Source of the DNA: Streptomyces avicenniae
GTDB taxonomy: Bacteria; Actinomycetota; Actinomycetes; Streptomycetales; Streptomycetaceae
NCBI RefSeq assembly: GCF_000719135.1
Contig: NZ_JOEK01000002.1
Coordinates: 310,001 to 374,000 of the forward strand
Reading direction: 5' to 3'
Length of the DNA stretch: 64,000 nucleotides
A model generated the notes under the pieces. That model was not told the origin of the DNA and did not search any database. It worked only from the letters and a program-made list of their open reading frames with translations. Shown here in pieces: positions 9,057 to 16,387 of the stretch (position 1 is its first letter; every line of letters starts with the position of its first letter). Made by a program: the position numbers and the translations under genes.

Positions 9057-10166
9057 TCAGAGCGGCTGCGCGGGCCAGCCGAGGAGACGGGCGCCGATGA
9101 CGGCCGTCTGGAGCGTGTAGCGCTGGAAGGGGTCGGCCGGGTCGGAGCCGGTCAGGTCGTGGACGCGCGCGAGCCGGTACGTCAGGGCGCGGACGCTGAG
9201 CGACAGGCGCCTGGCCGCCTCGGCGGAGACGCACCCGGCGCCGAAGTAGACGTCCAGGGTGCGCACCAGCGGTTCCGCGCCGCCCCTGGCGGCGTCGAGC
9301 GGGCCGAGGACGGACAGCACGAGGTCGGCCATCGCCTGCCGGTCGCGGGTGAGGACGGGGAAGACGAGCAGGTCGGCGGCGCGCAGCACGGGGGCGTCGA
9401 GCGGCATGCGGTCGGCGATGTCCAGGGCGGTGCGCGCCTCCTCGTAGGAGTGGGCGATCCCGGCCGGGCCCGGGTGGGCGCGGCCGAGGGCGGTGCGGCC
9501 CTCACCGGTGGCGGGCAGGGCGGCCTGCGTCTGGGCGGCGAAGTACTCAAGGACCTCGGGCCTGCCGCCGGGCGAGACGCAGACGAGGCGGCCGTCCTTC
9601 GTCGTGAGCAGCACCTCGCGGGCGCCGAACCGGCTGCTCAGCGCGCCTTCCACGCGGCGGGTCAGCGGGTGCGTGTCGTCGTAGGGCTCGGGGCCGCGCG
9701 CGACGCCGACGGCGTGCGAGTGGGCGAGGGGGAAGCCGAACCGGTCCGCGCGCGACGCGACCGTGCCGGGTTCACCCCGGCCGTGCAGCAGGTCGTCGAT
9801 GAACTCGCGGCGGGCCGCCTCGTCGCGGCGCACGGCGAGGAACTGCGCGCGTTCGTAGCCTTCCGCGAAGGCGTCCACGGCGACCTCGGCGGCGGCGAGG
9901 ACGCTCTCGGCCGCGGCCCGCAGCGCGCTCGCGGTCTGCACGCCGCGCACGCCGGGCAGGTCGCGCCAGGCGGTACGGGCGGCGGCCAGGTGGGCGCGGA
10001 CCATCTCGCGCAGCGCGTACCCCTCGCGCGCGGCCCGCTCCCCCACCGCGCGCCGGGCCCGTATCTCCTCGCCGGTGAGCCGTCGGCCGGTGCGGGAGAC
10101 CTCGGCGAGGGTGTCGGCCCAGCCCGCGAGGCACCAGGGCGGCAGCGCCGTCTCGTCCGTGGTCAC
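9057..10166 (-). CDS. PucR/CdaR family transcriptional regulator
   Basis: 369 aa. The middle region (about 150-290) resembles the CdaR GGDEF-like domain. The C-terminus (about 300-360: AARRLSLSVRALTYRLARVH) is the PucR-type helix-turn-helix. These regulators usually control nearby catabolic or metabolite genes. GTG 10166 was chosen because GGAGGGG lies 6 nt upstream; the frame stays open to 10625, but that stretch overlaps the divergent reductase. It is divergent from the aldo/keto reductase at 10372, the likeliest target (inference). Confidence 0.88.
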   Translation of the reverse strand: MTTDETALPPWCLAGWADTLAEVSRTGRRLTGEEIRARRAVGERAAREGYALREMVRAHLAAARTAWRDLPGVRGVQTASALRAAAESVLAAAEVAVDAFAEGYERAQFLAVRRDEAARREFIDDLLHGRGEPGTVASRADRFGFPLAHSHAVGVARGPEPYDDTHPLTRRVEGALSSRFGAREVLLTTKDGRLVCVSPGGRPEVLEYFAAQTQAALPATGEGRTALGRAHPGPAGIAHSYEEARTALDIADRMPLDAPVLRAADLLVFPVLTRDRQAMADLVLSVLGPLDAARGGAEPLVRTLDVYFGAGCVSAEAARRLSLSVRALTYRLARVHDLTGSDPADPFQRYTLQTAVIGARLLGWPAQPL

Positions 10167-10371
10167 GCCGGTCCCCTCCCCCCGGTCGGGCGCGGGCCCG
10201 GGTCGGCGCGCGCCGGGACGACAATAGACGACCCCGCCGACAGCCCTTCGTCCCCGACCGGGGCACCTTCGTGGCCGCGGCGGGAATAGGCGTGCGGGGC
10301 AAGGGACTTGAGAGGTTGTCCACCGCGAGGACACCACCGTGCGTACATCATCGAGGAGGGGGAGTCCCACC

Positions 10372-11229
10372 ATGGACACACGCCGCATAGGCAAGGAGAA
10401 CGTCAGCGCGATCGGCCTGGGCTGCATGCCCATGTCCATCGAAGGGCGGCCGGACCGCGCGCGCTCCGTCGCGACGATCCACGCCGCGCTGGACGCGGGC
10501 GTCACGCTGCTCGACACGGCCGACGCGTACCACCTCGGCCCGGGTGACGAGGGCCACAACGAGTCGCTGGTCGCCGAGGCCCTGGCGAGCTGGGGCGGCG
10601 ACACGTCGGGCGTCCTGGTCGCCACGAAGGGCGGCCATCTGCGGCCGGGCGTCGGATGGACGCAGGACGGCTCGCCCGAGCACCTGAAGCGGGCCTGTGA
10701 GGAGTCGCTGCGGCGCCTGGGCGTCGAGGCGATCGGCCTCTACCAGTTCCACCGCCCCGACCCGACCGTCCCCTACGCCGACTCGATCGGCGCGCTGCGG
10801 GACCTGCTGGACGAGGGGAAGATCCGCTACGCGGGCATCTCCAACGCCGACCCCGACCAGATCAGGCAGGCGGACGAGATCCTGGACGGACGGCTGACGA
10901 GCGTGCAGAACCAGTTCTCGCCCGCCTTCCGCTCCAGCGAGCCGGAGCTTGAGCTGTGCGCGGCGCTCGACGTGGCGTTCCTGCCGTGGAGCCCGCTGGG
11001 CGGCATCGGCAACGCCGCGGGGCTCGGCGAGCGGTTCGGCGCGTACGCGCGCATCGCGGGCGAGCACGGCGTGAGCCCGCAGCAGGTCGCGCTCGCCTGG
11101 CAGTTGGCGAAGGCGCCCGTCGTGATCCCGATCCCGGGGTCGTCGCGGCCCGAGACGATCCGCGACTCGGTGCGGGCGACGGAGCTCGTGCTGAGCGCCG
11201 AGGAGTTGGCGGAGCTGGACGCGGCCTGA
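10372..11229 (+). CDS. aldo/keto reductase
   Basis: 285-aa AKR-fold oxidoreductase starting MDTRRIGKENVSAIGLG. Tetrad elements: LLDTADAYHLG (Asp, Tyr), VATKGG (Lys) and GLYQFHRPD (His). The NADPH-binding end is VVIPIPGSSRPETI. Start ATG 10372 has GGAGGGGGAG about 7 nt upstream. Compared with the gene at 5767 it lacks the FMN-like loop insertions. The divergent PucR regulator is its probable controller. Confidence 0.92.
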   Translation: MDTRRIGKENVSAIGLGCMPMSIEGRPDRARSVATIHAALDAGVTLLDTADAYHLGPGDEGHNESLVAEALASWGGDTSGVLVATKGGHLRPGVGWTQDGSPEHLKRACEESLRRLGVEAIGLYQFHRPDPTVPYADSIGALRDLLDEGKIRYAGISNADPDQIRQADEILDGRLTSVQNQFSPAFRSSEPELELCAALDVAFLPWSPLGGIGNAAGLGERFGAYARIAGEHGVSPQQVALAWQLAKAPVVIPIPGSSRPETIRDSVRATELVLSAEELAELDAA

Positions 11230-11240
11230 CGCGCGCGGGT

Positions 11241-11272
11241 GCGGCGGGCGGGCCGCTCGGTCCGCCCGCCGC
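11241..11272. terminator. bidirectional terminator
   Basis: GCGGCGGGCGG / CCGCCCGCCGC, a perfect 11-bp stem with a 10-nt loop between two convergent genes. Confidence 0.55.
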
Positions 11273-11278
11273 GTCCCG

Positions 11279-12115
11279 TCAGGGGATGAGCGCGTCCAGC
11301 GCGGGCAGCAGCTCGGCCTCCTCACGGTCGAGGTGGGCGATCAGCTCCCCGGCGAGCCGGTCGAAGGCGGGCAGCAGGTCCGCCGTACGCCGCTCCCCGC
11401 CGTCCGCGAGCAGCTGCCGCAGCTCCAGGGTGAGCGCCGCGATGGCCACGTGTTCCTCCCGCAGCCGGTCGAGCACGGGCGTCAGCGCGGGCCGCCCGGC
11501 GGCCAGGAACGGGAAGATCGCGCCGTCCTCCCCGCCGTGGTGGTTGCCGAGGCCCGAGCAGACCGTCAGGCAGTTGGCGCGCAGCTGCGCGCCGACGAGC
11601 GGGCCCGACGCCGCCAGCTCGGCGCGGATCAGGGCGAGTTCGCGGCGGTAGCCGTCGTGGACCGAGCGGAGCATGGCGCCGCCGCGCGTGTGGTTCGGGC
11701 GCGGGACGCCCGCGGCCTCCAGCGCGACGACGGGGATGACGCGGGCCGTCCGCTCCTGATACTCGGCCCAGCCGGGGTCGGTCTCGACCGCCCGCGCGAA
11801 CATCAGGTCGCGCTCCTCGCCGTCGAGGACGGTGGCGCGCGCCTCGTACGTGAAGACGCCGTCCTCGACGGTGACGAGGGGGTGCGCGCGCAGGTTGTGG
11901 TACCAGGCCGGGTGCCGGTCGGCGCCGCCCGCCGAGGCGATGACGAGGACGCGCTCGTCGTCGGGGAGGTAGCCGACGGGGGTGGTGTGCGGGGCGCCGG
12001 AGCGGGCGCCCGTGGTGGTGAGCAGGAGGAGCCGCGCGTTCTCGAAGGGCGGGCCGACCTGCCCGTCGTTCGCGCGGAAGCTGTCGATGACGTGCTGGTT
12101 GAAGTCTGCGGGCAT
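11279..12115 (-). CDS. nitroreductase/deazaflavin-type domain fused to a hemerythrin-like domain
   Basis: 278 aa with two domains. Residues about 1-130 (PFENARLLLLTTTGARSG, then PHTTPVGYLPDDERVLVIAS and HPAWYHNLRAHP) match the F420/nitroreductase-like split-barrel family (DDN type). Residues about 145-278 are a four-helix hemerythrin-like domain with spaced His/Glu residues (GNHHGGEDGAIFP, REEHVAIAALTLEL, LIAHLDREEAELLP) that could hold a di-iron site. The fusion suggests a redox or oxygen-sensing flavoenzyme (inference). ATG 12115 was chosen because homology begins there; a GGAG lies 13 nt upstream, and the frame is open to 12220. Confidence 0.85.
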   Translation of the reverse strand: MPADFNQHVIDSFRANDGQVGPPFENARLLLLTTTGARSGAPHTTPVGYLPDDERVLVIASAGGADRHPAWYHNLRAHPLVTVEDGVFTYEARATVLDGEERDLMFARAVETDPGWAEYQERTARVIPVVALEAAGVPRPNHTRGGAMLRSVHDGYRRELALIRAELAASGPLVGAQLRANCLTVCSGLGNHHGGEDGAIFPFLAAGRPALTPVLDRLREEHVAIAALTLELRQLLADGGERRTADLLPAFDRLAGELIAHLDREEAELLPALDALIP

Positions 12116-12371
12116 GCGGAAGTGTCGTCTCCACGGTGACTGGGGGTGAGCCGGGCAGCGTCCGCCCCGTACGGGCGGTGTGCCGGGCGGCGGCGGGCCT
12201 CGCGCCCGCCGGGGGCTCACGCCGTGGCCGGGTGCCTCACTCGTGCATGGCGCTGGGCCGACCCGGTAGTCACGGGCCGATCATATGCGCGGCGCGGCGG
12301 GCACGACAACGGCGCCCGCCCCGCCGCCCGTGTCCCGGGCGGCAGGACGGGCGCCGCGGCCCGCCGCGCCG
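12116..12371. other. intergenic region, nothing coding seen
   Basis: 256-bp GC-rich spacer upstream of the nitroreductase-hemerythrin gene. It contains only the DedA terminator hairpin and presumably the nitroreductase promoter; no supported ORF or RNA. Confidence 0.5.
12311..12355 (-). terminator. nested hairpin terminator after dedA
   Basis: Outer GGCGCCCG / CGGGCGCC and inner GCCGCCCG / CGGGCGGC stems, the inner with a 5-nt loop. It lies 17 bp beyond the DedA stop. Confidence 0.55.
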
Positions 12372-13040
12372 TCACGCCCGGCGCTTGCCCTCACCTGGGC
12401 GCATGATCCGGTAGACGACGAACCCGACGACGCCGAGCGCCACGACGGCGACCACGCCCGTCGAGTACGTGCCGACGATGTCGCTGACCTGCTCCCAGTC
12501 CTCGCCGAGGCGGTAGCCCGCCAGGACGAAGATCGTGTTCCAGATCGCGCTGCCCAACGTCGTGAGCAGCAGGAACGTCCCCAGCGGCATCCGCTCCACC
12601 CCGGCCGGGATGGAGATGAGGCTGCGGAAGATGGGGATCATGCGGCCGAAGAAGATCGCCTTGGTGCCGTGCTTGGCGAACCAGCGCTCGGTCTTCTCGA
12701 TGTCCTCGACCTTGACCAGCGGCAGCTTCGCGGCGACCGCGATCAGCCGCTCGCGGCCGAAGAGCGCGCCGATGCCGTACAGCGCCCAGGCGCCGACGAC
12801 GGAGCCGATGGTCGTCCACACGAGAGCGGCGATCAGGTTCATGTCGCCCTGGCTGGCCGTGAAGCCCGCCAGGGGGAGGATCACCTCGCTGGGCAGGGGC
12901 GGGAAAAGGTTCTCCAGCGCGATGGCGGCACCGGCGCCTGGGGCGCCGAGGCTCTCCATCAGACTGGTCGCCCAGCCGGTGATACCGCCGGGGTCCTCGG
13001 TGGCGGCGAGCCGTACGGGGGATGCCATGGATACGATCAC
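12372..13040 (-). CDS. DedA family membrane protein
   Basis: 222-aa membrane protein of the DedA/SNARE-associated family, related to phospholipid scramblase/flippase-type proteins. Visible motifs: FPPLPSEVILPLAGF, the conserved GRMIPIFRSLISIPAG re-entrant motif, and several hydrophobic helices with one near the C-terminus (GVVAVVALGVVGFVVYRI). I use GTG 13040: no Shine-Dalgarno is visible, but a TAGCGT box lies exactly 7 nt upstream, as expected for a leaderless mRNA; ATG 13028 is the alternative. It is divergent from the histidine kinase at 13151. Confidence 0.88.
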   Translation of the reverse strand: MIVSMASPVRLAATEDPGGITGWATSLMESLGAPGAGAAIALENLFPPLPSEVILPLAGFTASQGDMNLIAALVWTTIGSVVGAWALYGIGALFGRERLIAVAAKLPLVKVEDIEKTERWFAKHGTKAIFFGRMIPIFRSLISIPAGVERMPLGTFLLLTTLGSAIWNTIFVLAGYRLGEDWEQVSDIVGTYSTGVVAVVALGVVGFVVYRIMRPGEGKRRA

Positions 13041-13047
13041 ACGCCGA

Positions 13048-13053
13048 ACGCTA
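13048..13053 (-). promoter_or_regulatory. -10 box of leaderless dedA transcript
   Basis: TAGCGT on the minus strand, 7 nt before GTG 13040. The identical hexamer with identical spacing precedes the divergent kinase gene. Confidence 0.45.
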
Positions 13054-13137
13054 CAAACTCGGAGCGGTCGAAAGCGATCCGGGCGGCCTCAGCGGACCCT
13101 GCGGAAAACCGCAGTCCCCCGCGCCGGGCCCGCCCGG

Positions 13138-13143
13138 TAGCGT
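13138..13143 (+). promoter_or_regulatory. -10 box of leaderless histidine kinase transcript
   Basis: TAGCGT followed by 7 nt and ATG 13151, with no Shine-Dalgarno. Confidence 0.5.
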
Positions 13144-13150
13144 CGGGGCC

Positions 13151-14215
13151 ATGCCCGCCGCCGTATCCCGGTGGCTGTCCGCCGCGGGTCTTCTGGCCGC
13201 CGGTACGGTCAGCGCCCTCGCCGGAGCCGCCCTCCTCGTCCTCGCCTCGCCCGTCCTGCTGGCGGGCCCGGACGTCGCGCGCCGCGCCGTCCACCGCGTC
13301 GCGGGGCGGCTCACGGGGGGCGGCGCGGACGGACCGGCGGCGCTGCGCTTCCTCGCGTTGCGGCTGCCGGTGGGGCTGCTCGGCGGCCTGGTGCTGCTGG
13401 CGGCGCTCGTCGGCGCCGTGTACGCGTCGCTGCTGGTCTGGGGCGTGTGGCTCTTCGGCTGGTCCGTGGTGCCCAGCGGGTTCGGCGGGATGCTGCTGCT
13501 CTTCCTCGCCGTGCACGGGGTGCCCGCCGTGGCGCGCCTTGAGGCGGGCCTCGCGCAGCGCGTGCTGGGCGACGAGGCGCGCGCCGCACTGGAGCGCCGC
13601 ATCGACGAGCTGGCCACCAGCCGCGCCGGGGTCGTCGAGGCCGTGCACGAGGAGCGCCGCCGCATCGAGCGCGACCTGCACGACGGCGTGCAGCAGCGCA
13701 TCGTCGCCCTCGGCGTGCTCCTCGGCCGGGCGGGGCGCGGCGCGGACCGGGAACGGACGCTCGACCTGGTCGGGCAGGCCCAGCGGGAGGCCGCGCAGGC
13801 GCTCGCCGAGCTGCGCGAGGTCGCCTGGCGCGTCTATCCCGCGGTGCTGGACGAGGCGGGGCTCGAAGCGGCACTCGAAGCGGTGGCGGAACGGGCCACG
13901 CTGCCGGTGACGCTGGAGTACGCCCTCGCGTCCACGCCGGAGCGCCACGCCGCCGCCGTCGTGTACTTCGTCGTCTCCGAGGCGGTCACCAACGCCGTCA
14001 AGCACGCGGGCGCGAGCCGGGTGACGATCCGGGTCGCCGGGCACCCGGCGGGGCTGACCGCGACCGTCGGCGACGACGGCACCGGCGGCGCCGACCCGGC
14101 GGGCGGCGGCCTGCTCGGGCTCGCGCGGCGGGCCGCCGCGCTCGACGGGCGGCTGCGCGTGGACAGCCCGGCGGGCGGCCCGACGACCCTCGAACTGGAG
14201 CTGCCGTGCGCCTGA
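13151..14215 (+). CDS. NarL-type sensor histidine kinase (HisKA_3)
   Basis: 354 aa. Two or three hydrophobic segments (about 8-37, 75-105, 112-130) form the membrane input region. A short linker leads to the HisKA_3 dimerisation domain with phospho-acceptor His177 in RRRIERDLHDGVQQR. The HATPase domain follows (SEAVTNAVKHAGA N-box, then DDGTGGADP and GGGLLGLARRA). It phosphorylates the response regulator encoded by the next gene, which overlaps its 3' end by 10 nt. The sensed signal is unknown, as there is no recognisable extracellular domain. Confidence 0.93.
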   Translation: MPAAVSRWLSAAGLLAAGTVSALAGAALLVLASPVLLAGPDVARRAVHRVAGRLTGGGADGPAALRFLALRLPVGLLGGLVLLAALVGAVYASLLVWGVWLFGWSVVPSGFGGMLLLFLAVHGVPAVARLEAGLAQRVLGDEARAALERRIDELATSRAGVVEAVHEERRRIERDLHDGVQQRIVALGVLLGRAGRGADRERTLDLVGQAQREAAQALAELREVAWRVYPAVLDEAGLEAALEAVAERATLPVTLEYALASTPERHAAAVVYFVVSEAVTNAVKHAGASRVTIRVAGHPAGLTATVGDDGTGGADPAGGGLLGLARRAAALDGRLRVDSPAGGPTTLELELPCA

Positions 14216-14850
14216 TCCTGGCCGACGACTCGACCCTGCTGCGCGAGGGCCTGGCGCGGCTGCTCGCCGAGGAGGGCCACGAGGTGACCGCGACCGTGGG
14301 CGACGCCGCCGCGCTGCTCGCCGCCGTGGACCGTGACCCGCCGGACGTGGCGGTGGTGGACGTGCGGATGCCCCCGACACACACGGACGAGGGGCTGCGC
14401 GCGGCCCTGGAGATCCGCCGCCGTCACCCGTCCGTGGGGGTGCTCGTGCTGTCGCAGTACGTGGAGCGCCGGTACGCGACGGAGCTGCTGGGCGGCGACC
14501 CGGGCGGCGTCGGCTACCTGCTGAAGGACCGGGTGGTGGAGGTCGAGGAGTTCCTCGGCGCCCTGGAACGCGTACGGGCGGGCCAGGCGGCGTTCGACCC
14601 GGAGGTCGTACGGCGGCTGCTGGCGCGCAGCACGCACACGGACCCGCTGGCCCGGCTCACGCCGCGCGAGCGCGACGTGCTGCGGGAGATGGCGCAGGGG
14701 TGCACGAACGAGGTGATCGCGCGGCGGCTGTACGTGTCGCGCAGCGCGGTCGAGAAGCACATCAACGCGATCTTCGACAAGCTCGGCCTGTCGGGCGGCT
14801 CGGGGCACAGCCGCCGGGTGCTGGCCGTGCTGCGCTACCTGGGCGGCTGA
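14206..14850 (+). CDS. NarL/FixJ family response regulator
   Basis: 214 aa. The receiver domain (about 1-120) has the acidic pair LADDST, the phosphorylatable Asp in VAVVDVRMPP and the switch Lys in YLLKDRV. The LuxR-type DNA-binding domain (about 148-210) has LTPRERDVLREMAQGCTNE. The GTG start lies within the kinase 3' end, a 10-nt overlap giving coupled translation. Targets are unknown; the divergent dedA is a candidate (inference). Confidence 0.95.
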   Translation: MRLILADDSTLLREGLARLLAEEGHEVTATVGDAAALLAAVDRDPPDVAVVDVRMPPTHTDEGLRAALEIRRRHPSVGVLVLSQYVERRYATELLGGDPGGVGYLLKDRVVEVEEFLGALERVRAGQAAFDPEVVRRLLARSTHTDPLARLTPRERDVLREMAQGCTNEVIARRLYVSRSAVEKHINAIFDKLGLSGGSGHSRRVLAVLRYLGG

Positions 14851-14872
14851 GCGCGCCCGCGGGACGTGGGTG

Positions 14873-14918
14873 CCCCACGATGCCCGGCTGCGTTCGGCGG
14901 CAGCCGGGCACCGTGGGG
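14873..14918 (+). terminator. terminator after the two-component operon
   Basis: TGCCCGGCTGC / GCAGCCGGGCA, an 11-bp perfect stem with an 8-nt loop, flanked by CCCCAC / GTGGGG that extends the helix. Confidence 0.6.
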
Positions 14919-15000
14919 GGCGGCGGCGGGGTGGGGTTCGGCGTCACCACCCGGCCGCCTCCGTCGCCGCCGCCCCTCGCGGCGGAGACGGAGCCGGGGT

Positions 15001-15024
15001 GCCGGACGCCCGGGGGCGTCCGGC
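15001..15024 (-). terminator. terminator after the ThuA operon
   Basis: GCCGGACGCCC / GGGCGTCCGGC, a perfect 11-bp stem with only two unpaired bases, 13 bp beyond the ThuA gene stop. Confidence 0.55.
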
Positions 15025-15036
15025 GGTCGGTACCGG

Positions 15037-16383
15037 TCAGTCGAGTTGTTGGATACGGACGTTGCGGAAGGCGACGGTGTCGCCGTCCCCGTGGTTCTGG
15101 AGCCCGATGTGCCCCGCGAGGCTCCGGGCCGGATCGGTGTTGGTGAAGTCGTTGACCAGCGTGCCGTTGAGGAAGATCTGGAGGCGTTCCCCCTCGACGC
15201 GGATCTCGTACGTGTTCCACTCGCCGGGCGGGTTGAGCGCGGCGTCGCGGGCGGCGAGGTCCGCCGACTGGAAGCCGTAGACGGACCCGGTGGTGCGGTC
15301 GTCGGCGTCCGTCGCGTCGATCTGGATCTCGTAGCCGTTGTTGACGGCGGAGAACGGGTCGTCCGAGGGCGGGAAGCCCACGAACACGCCCGAGTTGTCG
15401 TCACCGTCGAGCCGCCAGTCGAGCTTCAGCGAGTAGTCGGTGAACTCGGCCGTGTCGTACCACAGGAGGCCCATGCCGCCCTCGGTGGTCAGCGTCCCGT
15501 CGTCGGCCAGGGTGAACTGGCCGGGGCCCGCCTGGGTCCAGCCGTCCGTGCCGGTGCCGTCGAACAGGCTGGTGTAGCCCGTCTCCGGGCGGCAGTCGGC
15601 CTGCGTGACCCCGGCCGCCCAGCGGATGCCGCCCAACAGGTGCCGGACGAAGTCCGGTTCGCTGTACGACTCCGCCGTGTGGCCGCCGCCGGTGTAGAAC
15701 GCCCGGCCGCCCTCGTACTCCTTGCACCAGGCGATCGGGTGGTCGCCCGCCATGCTGCCGCCCTCGTAGCTGCTCTCGTCGAGCGAGGCGAGGACGCGGG
15801 CGGACTCCCGCGGGTTGGTGCGGTAGTTGTACCACTCGTCGGTGCGTTCCCAGGTCTCGCCCAGGTGCGCCGTGGCGTCGTGCGCGTGGTCCTCGACGTT
15901 GACCGTCGCGGGCTGGATGTGCGGGTGGGACTGGAAGAGGGCGCCGGCCAGGCCGCTGTACCAGGGCCAGTCGTACTCGGTGTCGGCCGCCGCGTGGACT
16001 CCCACGTAGTTGCCGCCGCCGCCGATGTACTCCTCGAACGCGGTCTGTTGCGCCGGGTCGAGGACGTCGCCCGTGGTGGAGAGGAAGACGACGACCTCGT
16101 AGTCCGCGAGCGAGGGGTCCGTGAACGCCGCGGCGTCCTCGGTCGCGGTCACCGTGAAGTTGTTCTCGGTGCCGAGCTGGGTGATGGCGGCGATGCCCTC
16201 GTCGATCGAGTCGTGCCGGAAACCGGCGGTCTTCGAGAAGACGAGCACGTCGTACGCCGGGTCGTCGGGCGCGGCCACGGCGTCCGCCGCGGAGGCCGCG
16301 GACGCGGCGGGCAGCGCGGCGGCGACGAGCAGGCCACCGGCGGCCCAGCGGGCGAGCCGCCCGGTGCGGGAGGAGACGGTCAT
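15037..16383 (-). CDS. secreted ThuA-domain protein with C-terminal DUF1080 (3-keto-disaccharide hydrolase) domain
   Basis: 448 aa. The signal peptide is residues 1-33 (WAAGGLLVAAALPAASA). The ThuA domain, class I glutamine-amidotransferase-like, spans about 42-255 (VLVFSKTAGFRHDSIDEG, GVHAAADTEYDWPWY). The DUF1080 beta-sandwich spans about 268-448 (SLFDGTGTDGWTQAG, YEIRVEGERLQIFLNG). This combination is tied to oxidative sugar catabolism through 3-keto intermediates (family knowledge). It lies 4 bp downstream of the sugar dehydrogenase gene, so the two secreted proteins probably act on the same extracellular carbohydrate. The substrate is not readable. Confidence 0.9.
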   Translation of the reverse strand: MTVSSRTGRLARWAAGGLLVAAALPAASAASAADAVAAPDDPAYDVLVFSKTAGFRHDSIDEGIAAITQLGTENNFTVTATEDAAAFTDPSLADYEVVVFLSTTGDVLDPAQQTAFEEYIGGGGNYVGVHAAADTEYDWPWYSGLAGALFQSHPHIQPATVNVEDHAHDATAHLGETWERTDEWYNYRTNPRESARVLASLDESSYEGGSMAGDHPIAWCKEYEGGRAFYTGGGHTAESYSEPDFVRHLLGGIRWAAGVTQADCRPETGYTSLFDGTGTDGWTQAGPGQFTLADDGTLTTEGGMGLLWYDTAEFTDYSLKLDWRLDGDDNSGVFVGFPPSDDPFSAVNNGYEIQIDATDADDRTTGSVYGFQSADLAARDAALNPPGEWNTYEIRVEGERLQIFLNGTLVNDFTNTDPARSLAGHIGLQNHGDGDTVAFRNVRIQQLD

Positions 16384-16387
16384 GGGG

